A stretch of 64,000 nucleotides of DNA from Penaeicola halotolerans (GCF_016464625.1 NZ_JAEAGO010000001.1:434001-498000); one strand, 5' to 3'; positions 28,087 to 36,734 are shown, counted from the stretch's first letter. Program-made: numbers and translations. The notes: generated by a model not told the origin, from the sequence alone.

Positions 28087-28426
28087 TGGTATCAAGTTGG
28101 CCTTTGATCTCAGTCAAAAACGCTCGAATATTTTTAAGGGAGTTGATGATTTCTGATTTATCATCCATACTTCCTTGATCATTTTTGAGGACTTCTTGTG
28201 CGCCTTGCAGCGTATAGCCTTTTTCTTTGACCAAGTGATAGATAAAGGTCAGTTTCTTAATGTCTTCTTTAGTGAACTGACGATTTCCTTTTTTATCTTT
28301 TTTGGGTTTGATAGCCGTGAATTGACTTTCCCAAAAGCGAATCAATGAGGTAGCTACACCCAGTTTAGTAGCTACCTCACCAATACTATAGTATTTTTTC
28401 TCTATCTCTTTTTCCTTGTAAGGCAT
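28076..28426 (-). CDS. MerR-family transcriptional regulator
   Basis: This small regulator of 116 residues has a winged helix-turn-helix of the MerR type near the N-terminus (YYSIGEVATKLGVATSLIRFWE) followed by the usual FTKEDIKKLTFIYHLVKEKGYTL segment. The C-terminal effector part is short and lacks the cysteines of metal sensors. Such proteins lie upstream of dprA or near M23 peptidase genes in many Bacteroidota. The gene overlaps dprA by 11 bases and starts 14 bases after the M23 peptidase stop, so the cluster M23 peptidase, MerR, dprA and the unknown gene is likely a single transcript. The target is unknown. Confidence 0.92.
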   Translation of the reverse strand: MPYKEKEIEKKYYSIGEVATKLGVATSLIRFWESQFTAIKPKKDKKGNRQFTKEDIKKLTFIYHLVKEKGYTLQGAQEVLKNDQGSMDDKSEIINSLKNIRAFLTEIKGQLDTNAG

Positions 28427-28440
28427 GAGCTTGAGGAAGG

Positions 28441-29418
28441 TTAAGAGAGTGACTGGTTTTCTTTACTTGCCAATTCGAGAATTTTCTCAAACTCATCTGG
28501 CTGGAGGTCTCTGAAGAAGTAGTTGACAGGATTGACATGCTTGCCGTCTTTCCATACCTCATAGTGTACGTGAGGAGCGGTCGATGAGCCAGTATTGCCT
28601 ACATATCCTATGCATTCTCCTCTCTTTACTTTTTGTCCCTTTTTTACATTAAACTCATTCATGTGAGCATAGCGTGTCATCAAACCAAATCCATGATCTA
28701 TTTCTACATACTTGCCATAACCATTGAGCAGCGTCACTACTTTAGTGACTACACCATCTCCAGTAGCATAAATTGGAGTGCCTTTAGGGGCTGAAAAGTC
28801 TACACCTGTGTGCATTCTGCGGACTTTGTAGATAGGGTGTAGTCTAATACCATAACCGGAAGCAAGTCTTTTTAGCTCTTGGTTGTTGATAGGTTGGATG
28901 GCTGGGATAGATGCCCAATAAACATCTTTATTAGTAGCCATCTCCGCCAGATCATCATATGATACTGATTGGATATAGAGTTTCTTTTTTAGAATATCTA
29001 CTTTCTGGATAGTATTGAGGATGAGCTTTTCTTGTTTCAAACCTTCTTCACGAAGCTTTTGGTAGCGGTCTGATCCACCAAATCCTGCATTTCTGATGGT
29101 AGATGGGATAGGTTCTGTGCCAAAAAGTACCCGATATAAGTTGTCGTCTCTTTCTTGAAGCAAAGCGGTCATTTCAGCCATATTGCTAAGCTCTTTGTCC
29201 ATCAGCTCATAGTAGTACTTTAGCTCTGCATTTTCCTTCTTGAGCATCAGCTCTTTAGGGCTATCAAAGTAGGTGTTGAATAAGATCAACATCCCAATAG
29301 CAAAGACCAATGAAAGAGATAAAAATCCTAGTAGGCGCATCGTAATCTCCCACTTAGTGCGAGTGATTCTTTCGTATTTACAGGTCTTAGAGTCGTAGTA
29401 ATATTTTATTCTAGGCAT
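28441..29418 (-). CDS. M23 family peptidase (LytM-type), membrane-anchored
   Basis: This protein of 325 residues is probably a cell-wall endopeptidase acting on peptidoglycan cross-links. It has a short basic cytoplasmic head, one transmembrane helix (about 27-47), a periplasmic coiled coil (about 55-150, LKKENAELKYYYELMDKEL), and a C-terminal M23 domain (about 195-300). The zinc site is complete: RMHTGVDF supplies the His and Asp of HxxxD, and HVHYEVW supplies the HxH. Bacteroidota often carry this protein beside alaS, as here, where the two genes are divergent. It leads a minus-strand transcript that includes MerR and dprA. Confidence 0.93.
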   Translation of the reverse strand: MPRIKYYYDSKTCKYERITRTKWEITMRLLGFLSLSLVFAIGMLILFNTYFDSPKELMLKKENAELKYYYELMDKELSNMAEMTALLQERDDNLYRVLFGTEPIPSTIRNAGFGGSDRYQKLREEGLKQEKLILNTIQKVDILKKKLYIQSVSYDDLAEMATNKDVYWASIPAIQPINNQELKRLASGYGIRLHPIYKVRRMHTGVDFSAPKGTPIYATGDGVVTKVVTLLNGYGKYVEIDHGFGLMTRYAHMNEFNVKKGQKVKRGECIGYVGNTGSSTAPHVHYEVWKDGKHVNPVNYFFRDLQPDEFEKILELASKENQSLS

Positions 29419-29419
29419 T

Positions 29420-29449
29420 ATTGATTAACGGCTAAATCTTCTAATTTTG
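29420..29449 (+). promoter_or_regulatory. Candidate promoter for alaS
   Basis: TAATTTTG at 29442-29449 is a perfect TAnnTTTG -7 box. ATTG at 29420-29423 lies 18 bases upstream as a -33 box with one mismatch. The start site would be near 29455, leaving a leader of about 90 bases before the alaS ATG. Confidence 0.45.
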
Positions 29450-29543
29450 TGCATGTTTGGCTTTTATAGCCCACATTTGTCAAATAAAACGCTAAGATAA
29501 CAAATTTTAGCAATTCGAAATTAAGCATAACCCTCTTCACTAG

Positions 29544-32177
29544 ATGAAAGCTAAGGAAATACGCAATCAATATATTGAATTTTTTAAAACTAAAGCACAT
29601 GCTTATGTGCCATCTTCACCTATCGTAGTTAAAAATGATCCCACGCTGATGTTTACCAATGCTGGTATGAATCAGTTTAAGGATTATTTTCTAGGTAACG
29701 ATGTTGCCAAGCAAACTCGTGTAGCTAACAGCCAAAAGTGCCTGAGGGTTTCGGGAAAACACAATGATCTGGAGGAAGTGGGTGTGGATACCTATCATCA
29801 TACGATGTTTGAGATGCTAGGTAATTGGTCATTTGGAGACTATTTCAAAAAGGAAGCTATCGACTGGGCTTGGGAGCTTTTGACGAGTGTTTATAAGTTG
29901 CCTAAAGATAGACTTTACGTGACCGTATTTGGTGGAGATGCTGGAGATAGACTGGATAAGGACATGGAGGCGTATGATCTATGGAAAGCACATATATCGG
30001 AGGACCGTATTTTATTCGGCTCTAAAAAGGACAATTTTTGGGAGATGGGAGATACAGGGCCTTGTGGACCTTGCTCTGAAATTCATATAGACCTAAGAAC
30101 TGCTGATGAGATAGCCAAAATCCCTGGAGCAGAACTAGTCAATAATGATGATCCTCAAGTGATTGAGATTTGGAACCTAGTTTTCATGCAGTTTAACCGG
30201 ATGGCTTCAGGCCAATTGGTCAATCTGCCTGCTAAGCATGTCGACACTGGGATGGGCTTTGAGCGTCTGGTTCGTGCGATTCAAGGAAAGAATTCTAACT
30301 ACGATACGGATGTTTTTACTCCATTGATCAACTACGTGAGTCAATCGGCTAAGGTCAATTATGGTAAAGATGAGAAAATAGATATCGCTATACGTGTAAT
30401 CGTAGATCATATCCGTGCCATTTCTTTTACGATAGCTGATGGTCAGCTGCCTTCTAATAATAAGGCAGGATATGTCATCAGGAGGATCTTGAGAAGGGCT
30501 GTTCGTTATGGTTATACATTTTTGGGTTTTAGAGAGCCTTTTATGTATCAACTTCTACCGATTTTGGCTGATCAGTTTGGAGAGTTTTTTCCAGAGATCA
30601 AATCTCAGCAGGACTTCATCGCTAAAGTAGTACAAGAGGAAGAAAGCTCATTTTTAAGAACACTAGAGAATGGTTTGAAGAAACTTGATCAAATCAAAGA
30701 AGAGTTGATTGCCTCTAAGCAAACTACCATCTCAGGAAAAGTGGCTTTTGAGCTTTATGATACTTTTGGATTTCCACTGGACTTGACTTCTCTGATCGCA
30801 AGAGAAAACGGCTTTTCTATAGATGAGAAGGGTTTTGATGAAGAAATGGAAATCCAGAAAAACCGCTCCAGACAAGCCGCTTCTCAAGAAACGGGCGACT
30901 GGACGATCTTGCGTAAAGACGAAGGAGTCGAGTTTCTAGGATATGATCAGCTTAGCAGCGAGTCGCAGATCATCAAGTATAGAGAGGTCAAGGAGAAAGG
31001 AAATACAAAGTATCAAGTAGTGCTTGACAGGACGCCATTTTATGCGGAAAGTGGTGGACAGGTTGGTGATACTGGCTGGCTCGAAGCTGAAGGGCAACGC
31101 ATAGCGGTGATCGATACTAAGAAGGAAAATGACCTGATCGTACACTTTGTCAATCAGCTACCATCTGATGCTTCTGTGAGTTTTTCTTCTAAAGTCAATG
31201 CAGAGCGCAGACACCTAACTGAGAACAATCACAGTGCCACGCATTTACTTCATGCAGCCCTAAGGGAAGTACTTGGAGAGCATGTGCAACAAAAAGGCTC
31301 TTTGGTAAATGATAAAATATTGCGATTTGACTTCTCGCATTTTTCAAAAATGACAGATGAGGAAATCTCTCGCGTAGAGCAGATCGTCAATGCCAAGATC
31401 AGAGCTAATATACCACTCATCGAGCAGCGAAATGTGCCGATAGAAGAAGCCAAAAAGCTAGGAGCCATGGCGCTTTTCGGAGAGAAATATGGGGATTTTG
31501 TGAGGGTGATCACTTTTGACAAAGACTACTCTGTAGAACTTTGTGGTGGGACACATGTGACAGCTACAGGGCAGATTGGTTTATTTAAAATCACTTCTGA
31601 AGGATCCGTTTCAGCTGGTGTTCGTAGAATAGAAGCAATCACTGCAGCGGCAGCAGAAGCCTATTTTCAGCAAAAGGTAGATCTCATTAAGTCACTAGAA
31701 GAGTTACTTAAACATCCTAAAGATCTTGAGAAAGCCGTAGAAGCGCTCATAGAAGAGAGAAATGGTCTGAAAAAAGAAATTGAAGCTTTGCATTTGAAAC
31801 TTGCAGGTGACATTAAGTCTGCGCTTTTAGAGCAAGTAGTCGCTCATGGAGATTTTAACCTGCTCATTTCTGAGGTCGTACTTCCAAATGCGGATGCTTT
31901 GAAAAAACTCGCTTATGAATTGCGCAATGAAGTGCCTCGACTAGCACTTGTACTAGCAGCTAATGTAGCTGATAAGCCTCAAGTAGCCGTGATGTTAGCA
32001 GATGAGTTGACTACCGAAAAATCGCTCCATGCAGGTAATATGGTCAGAGAACTGGCTAAGGAAATCCAGGGAGGTGGCGGAGGTCAGCCTTTCTTCGCGA
32101 CTGCAGGAGGAAAAGATATTAATGGCTTGAGCAAAGTAGTAGCTAAAGCCAAAGAAATGATCCAATCAATTGTCTAA
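29544..32177 (+). CDS. alaS: Alanine--tRNA ligase
   Basis: This is a full-length 877-residue AlaRS that charges tRNA-Ala and clears mischarged Ser and Gly. The class II catalytic core is at the N-terminus (FFKTKAHAYVPSSPIV, FTNAGMNQFKD, DTYHHTMFEMLGNWSFGDYF and TGPCGPCSEIH). The editing domain has the zinc ligands HSATHLLH near 565-572 and CGGTHV near 667. The C-terminal part has a coiled-coil oligomerisation region and ends with the glycine-rich GGGGGQPFFATAGG. All motifs look intact. A short 28-base gap separates it from gatB, so the two translation genes probably share a transcript. Confidence 0.98.
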   Translation: MKAKEIRNQYIEFFKTKAHAYVPSSPIVVKNDPTLMFTNAGMNQFKDYFLGNDVAKQTRVANSQKCLRVSGKHNDLEEVGVDTYHHTMFEMLGNWSFGDYFKKEAIDWAWELLTSVYKLPKDRLYVTVFGGDAGDRLDKDMEAYDLWKAHISEDRILFGSKKDNFWEMGDTGPCGPCSEIHIDLRTADEIAKIPGAELVNNDDPQVIEIWNLVFMQFNRMASGQLVNLPAKHVDTGMGFERLVRAIQGKNSNYDTDVFTPLINYVSQSAKVNYGKDEKIDIAIRVIVDHIRAISFTIADGQLPSNNKAGYVIRRILRRAVRYGYTFLGFREPFMYQLLPILADQFGEFFPEIKSQQDFIAKVVQEEESSFLRTLENGLKKLDQIKEELIASKQTTISGKVAFELYDTFGFPLDLTSLIARENGFSIDEKGFDEEMEIQKNRSRQAASQETGDWTILRKDEGVEFLGYDQLSSESQIIKYREVKEKGNTKYQVVLDRTPFYAESGGQVGDTGWLEAEGQRIAVIDTKKENDLIVHFVNQLPSDASVSFSSKVNAERRHLTENNHSATHLLHAALREVLGEHVQQKGSLVNDKILRFDFSHFSKMTDEEISRVEQIVNAKIRANIPLIEQRNVPIEEAKKLGAMALFGEKYGDFVRVITFDKDYSVELCGGTHVTATGQIGLFKITSEGSVSAGVRRIEAITAAAAEAYFQQKVDLIKSLEELLKHPKDLEKAVEALIEERNGLKKEIEALHLKLAGDIKSALLEQVVAHGDFNLLISEVVLPNADALKKLAYELRNEVPRLALVLAANVADKPQVAVMLADELTTEKSLHAGNMVRELAKEIQGGGGGQPFFATAGGKDINGLSKVVAKAKEMIQSIV

Positions 32178-32205
32178 TCAAAACTCCAATAGGAGAATCT
32201 AAAAT

Positions 32206-33663
32206 ATGTTGAGTCCTGAAATCAGAGATAAATACACCGTAGTCATAGGTTTAGAAGTGCACGCACAGCTTTTGACTAAAAGTAAAATGTATGCTCCTGA
32301 CTCTACCGAGTATGGCGCTTTGCCCAATACGCACATAAGTCCTATTACGCTAGGTCATCCTGGTACACTTCCAAAAGTGAACAAGCGCGCTGTTGAATTT
32401 GCAGTAAAGATGGGCTTAGCCTGTGGGTCTGAGATCACACGCCACAATATTTTTGCGAGAAAAAATTACTTCTATCCAGATCTGCCTAAAGGCTATCAAA
32501 TCACGCAAGACAAAGGCCCAATCTGCATAGGAGGAGAAGTGCATATCAAAGCTAAAGATGGTCTAGAGCGTTCTGTGAAGCTCACTAGGATTCACATGGA
32601 AGAGGATGCAGGAAAGTCCATGCACTTAGCTGGTGAGGTAGATACTTTAGTGGATTTCAATAGAGCTGGTGTGCCTCTGATCGAGATAGTATCAGAGCCA
32701 GATATCCGAAGCTCAGAGGAAGCCTATGCTTATCTCGTAGAGATCAAAAAGCTAGTGCGCTACTTAGATATCTGTGATGGTAACATGGAAGAAGGCTCAC
32801 TCAGATGTGATGCTAACGTATCTGTGATGCTCAATGGCGCGAAGGAATTTGGTAAAAAAGTCGAGGTCAAAAACATGAACTCATTCCGTAATGTACAGCG
32901 GGCTATCGAGTTTGAAGTGGAGCGCCAGATCACTGCTATAGAAAATGGTGAGAGTATCGCTTCTGAGACACGTACATTCGATGCGACTACTGGCACTACA
33001 GCAAGTATGCGCTCAAAAGAGGATTTGAATGATTACCGTTATTTTCCTGAGCCGGATTTGAGTCCTGTCGTCATTTCAGATGAGTGGTTAGAAGCTATTC
33101 GAGCGGAGATGCCTAGCCTTCCGCATGCACTTTATACCAAGTTTACGAAGACTTTTGGTTTGCCTGAGTATGATGCACAAGTTTTGACTGACTCTAAAGA
33201 GATCGCACTTTACTTTGAAGAACTGTGTGGCTTGACAGACAATTATAAAGCAGCTTCTAACTGGATGATGGGACCTGTCAAGTCTTATTTGAATGAATTG
33301 ACACTATCAATTGATGAATTTCCTATTCGTCCAAAAGGTATAGCAGATTTGATTGCTTTGGTAGATGCTGGTAGTGTGAACTTCTCGGTAGCGTCTCAAA
33401 AGGTGTATCCTGAGATTTTAAAAAATCCTTCGGCATCACCGCTTAAGGTAGCTGAATCTCTCAACTTGATACAAGAAAGTGATGCTTCCTCACTTCAGCC
33501 GATCATCGATCAAGTGCTAGCAGCTCATCCAGATAAAGTAGCCGCTTATAAAGCTGGTAAAACAGGTCTAATGGGAATGTTCATGGGGCAGGTGATGAAA
33601 GAAAGTAAAGGGAAAGCAGATCCCAAAGTTGCAACCCAACTGCTCGAAAAAGCGTTAAGCTAA
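32206..33663 (+). CDS. gatB: Asp-tRNA(Asn)/Glu-tRNA(Gln) amidotransferase subunit B
   Basis: GatB binds misacylated tRNA and activates its Glu or Asp for amidation, working with GatA and GatC. The sequence has the starting signature VVIGLEVHAQL, the LPKGYQITQ segment, the GGEVHIKAKDG region, RIHMEEDAGK, DFNRAGVPLIEIVSEPD and MEEGSLRCDANVSV, all at the usual positions in a normal 485-residue length, and a helical YqeY-like C-terminal tail. gatA and gatC are not in the window, which is common because Bacteroidota often have gat genes scattered. The gene follows alaS and is ended by a strong terminator with a UUCG loop. Confidence 0.97.
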   Translation: MLSPEIRDKYTVVIGLEVHAQLLTKSKMYAPDSTEYGALPNTHISPITLGHPGTLPKVNKRAVEFAVKMGLACGSEITRHNIFARKNYFYPDLPKGYQITQDKGPICIGGEVHIKAKDGLERSVKLTRIHMEEDAGKSMHLAGEVDTLVDFNRAGVPLIEIVSEPDIRSSEEAYAYLVEIKKLVRYLDICDGNMEEGSLRCDANVSVMLNGAKEFGKKVEVKNMNSFRNVQRAIEFEVERQITAIENGESIASETRTFDATTGTTASMRSKEDLNDYRYFPEPDLSPVVISDEWLEAIRAEMPSLPHALYTKFTKTFGLPEYDAQVLTDSKEIALYFEELCGLTDNYKAASNWMMGPVKSYLNELTLSIDEFPIRPKGIADLIALVDAGSVNFSVASQKVYPEILKNPSASPLKVAESLNLIQESDASSLQPIIDQVLAAHPDKVAAYKAGKTGLMGMFMGQVMKESKGKADPKVATQLLEKALS

Positions 33664-33679
33664 TATTGTGAATTGTATA

Positions 33680-33706
33680 AAGGAGATTCTTCGGAATCTT
33701 CTTTTC
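33680..33706 (+). terminator. Terminator after gatB with a TTCG loop
   Basis: A 10-bp stem with one G-T wobble (AAGGAGATTC / GAATCTTCTT) closes on a TTCG tetraloop with a C-G closing pair, followed by T-rich sequence. Confidence 0.75.
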
Positions 33707-33746
33707 GTTTAGAGAAATTTTATTCTGTAAAAAACTATACTTTATA

Positions 33747-34865
33747 ATGAAAAAATTAAGTGTTGTCCTTTTGAGTTTAGTTACGGCATTTAGCTGCTCA
33801 TCAGATCAATCAACAGCGGATGCTTTTGATGGAGAAGTGATCCTCAGTGGTAAAATCGAAAACCCTAGAGAAGGTTTAATCCTGCTAGAAGAGTTTACGG
33901 ATGAGGGGGTTGTGGTGAGAGATACGATCTCATTGGATGCCCAGTCGAGCTTTGAACTACCTGTAGCTATCAAGGAGCCCACTTTTTTCTCATTTAATCT
34001 TTATGGAGAGCGTCAGATCACACTAGCGCTTTTTGCCTCGGATATTAAACTCACTGTGGATGCATCAGAGGGGGGCGACTATACAGTAGAAGGGTCAACA
34101 GATACAGAATATGTCAAGCAGATAGACGATGTCATGCAGCGATATCAAGAGACTATCAATGAGCTCAACACTGAATATTATGAGGCGATGTCTCAAAAGG
34201 ATGAAGAGCAAATGAAAGCTATTCAGGCGAGAGGTTTAGCATCTGATAAGGCTAAAAATGATGAGTTGGTAAAAGTCATCAAAGATATGGATGGCTCTTT
34301 TTCAGCTATCTATGCGCTTCAGCATCTTAATACACGTGAGTATTTCGGCTTTTTAGATACTTTATCAGCTGATTTGGTGAAGAATTATCCAAATTCTAAA
34401 TATACGATCAGGCTTCGGGAGCAGATAGACAATATGCGTGCTTTGAGTTTTGGGCAAGTAGCTCCAGAGATCGCACTTCCAAATCCAGAAGGTGATACGC
34501 TAAGACTTTCAGACTACAGAGGATCTTATGTGATGATTGATTTTTGGGCTGCTTGGTGCAGACCATGTAGAGCAGAAAACCCAAATGTGGTGAGACTTTA
34601 TGAGAAGTATCATGACAAAGGATTTGAGGTGTTTGGTGTGTCACTTGATAGAGGTAAACCTGAGTGGGTGAAAGCCATAGCTGATGATGGATTGACTTGG
34701 CCTCAGGTATCAGACCTACAATATTTCAACTCTCAAGCAGCAGCTACTTATAAAGTTGATGCCATTCCAGCGACATTTTTACTAGATCCAGAAGGTAAGA
34801 TCATCGCTAAAGACCTGAGAGGTCCAGCATTGGAGGCTAAGCTTGCAGAGCTTTTTGGAGAATGA
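33747..34865 (+). CDS. TlpA-like thiol-disulfide lipoprotein with DUF4369
   Basis: This 372-residue lipoprotein has a signal peptide ending TAFSC (Cys17). The N-terminal half (about 30-130) resembles DUF4369, a beta-rich domain often fused to thioredoxins in Bacteroidota (GEVILSGKIENPREGLILLE). A helical linker follows, then an AhpC/TSA-type thioredoxin domain (about 230-372) with the redox motif C271-R-P-C274 in AAWCRPC and the cis-Pro segment DAIPATFLLDPEGK. It likely reduces or isomerises disulfides on the periplasmic side of the envelope. It lies behind the gatB terminator, so it should have its own promoter. Confidence 0.92.
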   Translation: MKKLSVVLLSLVTAFSCSSDQSTADAFDGEVILSGKIENPREGLILLEEFTDEGVVVRDTISLDAQSSFELPVAIKEPTFFSFNLYGERQITLALFASDIKLTVDASEGGDYTVEGSTDTEYVKQIDDVMQRYQETINELNTEYYEAMSQKDEEQMKAIQARGLASDKAKNDELVKVIKDMDGSFSAIYALQHLNTREYFGFLDTLSADLVKNYPNSKYTIRLREQIDNMRALSFGQVAPEIALPNPEGDTLRLSDYRGSYVMIDFWAAWCRPCRAENPNVVRLYEKYHDKGFEVFGVSLDRGKPEWVKAIADDGLTWPQVSDLQYFNSQAAATYKVDAIPATFLLDPEGKIIAKDLRGPALEAKLAELFGE

Positions 34866-34885
34866 TTAGTTGATGAATTTATAGC

Positions 34886-34918
34886 AAAAGACATGGATGC
34901 TAGTCCATGTCTTTTTTG
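34886..34918. terminator. Bidirectional terminator between TlpA-like and DoxX genes
   Basis: A perfect 12-bp stem (AAAAGACATGGA / TCCATGTCTTTT) with a 6-base loop lies between convergent genes, with A-rich and T-rich flanks that serve both strands. Confidence 0.85.
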
Positions 34919-34926
34919 TTTTAGGA

Positions 34927-35640
34927 TTACTTGGTTTGAGCCTTTTCATATAACTCCGTGCATTCATCAAATGAATTCCCTTCCATATGGATACAAGCAC
35001 AAAAGTTAATGCAGGCATCTATATTCCCATTTGGATCACAATCAGCAATGCAGTCTTCATAAGTATTTCTAGTTTTTTTCTGATATGACTGCGTGACCAT
35101 TAGAACTGTTAATATGATCGTAGCGATGACTCCAATGAAAAACTTTACTGGAAATAATTGATTTACAGAGTGTTGAGCCAGCGGTATTATTGGTGGCTTA
35201 ATGCCTAAAGGAAGCACATACTTGATTTTGTCATAGTCGTAGCAGATCAAGTACAGATTGGCCAACACCATTAAAGGAGAAGTCACGAGTGAGCCATCAA
35301 ATCCTACAGATAGAGAGAGTATGCAGATATTGAGAATAATCGGGAAATAGATCAGGGCACCCAGTGTAGTCGTACGTGGAATGAGTAGTAGAATAGCCGC
35401 CAAAACTTGCATATAGCCGATAAAAGGGTAGTAGTATCCTGTATGAAAGAGTGCTTCGAGATAGTTGCCCATAGGATGCTCATTTGACAACGAAGTGAAG
35501 CGTTCTCCAATGATCTTGGTAAGTCCTGAAGGGATAAATCCTGCGGCTAATGCAATACGGTTGAAGATGGCAAAGTAGCGATACCATTTATTAGCTTTGA
35601 TATCAGCATGGATTTGATCGAGTGTTAGTGATAGTTTCAT
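34927..35640 (-). CDS. DoxX-like membrane protein with twin CX3C tail
   Basis: This protein of 237 residues has about five transmembrane segments arranged as in the DoxX/DoxD family (FNRIALAAGFIPSGLTKI in the first; IGYMQVLAAILLLIP in the second). After the last segment comes a short tail with six cysteines spaced C-x3-C-x8-C-x3-C-x1-C-x10-C. With a cytoplasmic N-terminus and five helices, this tail would lie in the periplasm, where disulfides can form. I do not know this tail in DoxX proteins. ATG 35640 is chosen because the upstream TTG (35658) would overlap the T-tract of a terminator. Function unknown; DoxX relatives are linked to redox or sulfur metabolism. Confidence 0.8.
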   Translation of the reverse strand: MKLSLTLDQIHADIKANKWYRYFAIFNRIALAAGFIPSGLTKIIGERFTSLSNEHPMGNYLEALFHTGYYYPFIGYMQVLAAILLLIPRTTTLGALIYFPIILNICILSLSVGFDGSLVTSPLMVLANLYLICYDYDKIKYVLPLGIKPPIIPLAQHSVNQLFPVKFFIGVIATIILTVLMVTQSYQKKTRNTYEDCIADCDPNGNIDACINFCACIHMEGNSFDECTELYEKAQTK

Positions 35641-35647
35641 TAGTGGT

Positions 35648-35682
35648 GTCAAAAGCAAAAGCCTCTCACAAGGAGTGAGAGG
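35648..35682 (-). terminator. Terminator of the 108-residue membrane protein gene
   Basis: A perfect 8-bp stem (CCTCTCAC / GTGAGAGG) around a 5-base loop is followed on the minus strand by two T-rich runs. It separates the upstream gene from the DoxX gene and overlaps its leader. Confidence 0.7.
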
Positions 35683-35705
35683 TGTGAAGTTTAGTGATCA
35701 GATGG

Positions 35706-36032
35706 TTAATTCCAAAGTGTACCATTGAGACCAAGGACCGTTCCTACCCATAGTATCACGACATAGCCTACAATACTGACAAATGTAGCTAGGATAGTCA
35801 TCCATCCACCTTGATATCTGAGAGGATTCATCAGGTTATAAAATAGACCTCCCATAACACCCGCTGTAGGAACTACGAGTAGTGGCTTGATCATCCAGTA
35901 TTTTCCCCAAGCTGGATCTGGATTTTTGACTCCTGATAAGAAAACAATGATCAATATTAGTGCAATAGCACCACCTAAGATCATACGCTTAGTTGTTGAG
36001 CCTTTTTGAATAGGCTTAGTTTGAGTGTTCAT
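35706..36032 (-). CDS. Small membrane protein of unknown function
   Basis: This 108-residue protein has a polar head (about 1-15), and three or so hydrophobic helices (MILGGAIALILIIVFLSGV, LLVVPTAGVMGGLFYNLM, ILATFVSIVGYVVILWVG). The middle part contains WGKYWMIKPLL. Similar short proteins are frequent in Bacteroidota and are sometimes labelled KefB potassium transporter, but nothing in this sequence supports a transport function. It has its own terminator and a perfect palindrome just upstream of its start, so it looks like an independently controlled single gene. Confidence 0.75.
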   Translation of the reverse strand: MNTQTKPIQKGSTTKRMILGGAIALILIIVFLSGVKNPDPAWGKYWMIKPLLVVPTAGVMGGLFYNLMNPLRYQGGWMTILATFVSIVGYVVILWVGTVLGLNGTLWN

Positions 36033-36066
36033 GATGTTTTGTCTAAAAGTTCAATGATTATAAAAG

Positions 36067-36085
36067 TACTTTGTAATTCAAAGTA
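36067..36085. promoter_or_regulatory. Candidate operator palindrome (TACTTTG-N5-CAAAGTA)
   Basis: Perfect 7-base arms around TAATT, 35 bases upstream of the start codon of the small membrane protein gene. The symmetry, size and place fit a binding site for a dimeric helix-turn-helix repressor. No regulator gene is adjacent. Confidence 0.5.
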
Positions 36086-36167
36086 ATGGAGAAATAAAAA
36101 ACCTTCCAAACAAATGCTCAAATATTTTTTAATCTTTATAAGCTATTGATTAGAAGGATTGGTTTGG

Positions 36168-36641
36168 TTATTTCTTTTTGACCACAAATGCTATCACCGC
36201 GGCAGTCAGTGCTCCCATGAACATAGATCCGATGACACCTTGGATGATGTAACTCTTCAAGTTAAAGTATGCTTCCAACTCTTCCGCTGATCCCTTGTTC
36301 TCTGCTATGCCATAGGCTATGGCATTAGTCAAATAATCTGGACTGATATAGCCTAAGCTGATATAGATGGCTAATGGACTGAGGGCTGCTACAAATAAGG
36401 AAATGTATAAACCAGCGACAAATCCTTGTAGCCAAGTGATACTGCCGCCAAGTTGGCTGCGTTTTTCTCTTAGGGCAAAATAATAAACGAGAATAGAGGG
36501 AATCGCATAATAATTGGTGTAGGAGGCATGCTGTGCAATGAGTTCATCATGCCATCCCATGAGCTTTTCAAAAGTTAGCCAAAGGATTGTCATTAGGCTA
36601 AATATGACTGCCCATTTGATTTCAAGGGTAAATTTCTTCAT
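36168..36641 (-). CDS. DUF4199 family membrane protein
   Basis: This 157-residue protein has four predicted transmembrane helices and follows the DUF4199 pattern found mainly in Bacteroidota: an N-terminal helix (EIKWAVIFSLMTILWLTFE), a His-rich loop near GWHDELIAQH, a second helix with YYAIPSILVYYFALREKR, then a Gly-rich third helix and a fourth near the C-terminus ending in VVKKK. The function of the family is unknown. A hairpin lies eight bases before its start codon. No clear terminator is seen behind it. Confidence 0.85.
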   Translation of the reverse strand: MKKFTLEIKWAVIFSLMTILWLTFEKLMGWHDELIAQHASYTNYYAIPSILVYYFALREKRSQLGGSITWLQGFVAGLYISLFVAALSPLAIYISLGYISPDYLTNAIAYGIAENKGSAEELEAYFNLKSYIIQGVIGSMFMGALTAAVIAFVVKKK

Positions 36642-36649
36642 AGTCTGTG

Positions 36650-36670
36650 TTGGTTTATTTGTTAAACCAA
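36650..36670. promoter_or_regulatory. Inverted repeat in the DUF4199 leader
   Basis: TTGGTTTA and TAAACCAA form perfect 8-base arms around TTTGT, eight bases before the start codon on the minus strand. Flanking TGTG and ACACA could extend it. It may be an operator or a hairpin limiting translation. Confidence 0.45.
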
Positions 36671-36734
36671 TTTACACAGAATTCTAATGATTCAGAATAA
36701 CGATGAAAATACTTGTGGAGCTTTTGATCTAGGC

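Noticed and set aside
35706-36032. KefB-type potassium transporter
   Set aside because: The protein is only 108 residues and has none of the exchanger or nucleotide-binding features of Kef proteins.
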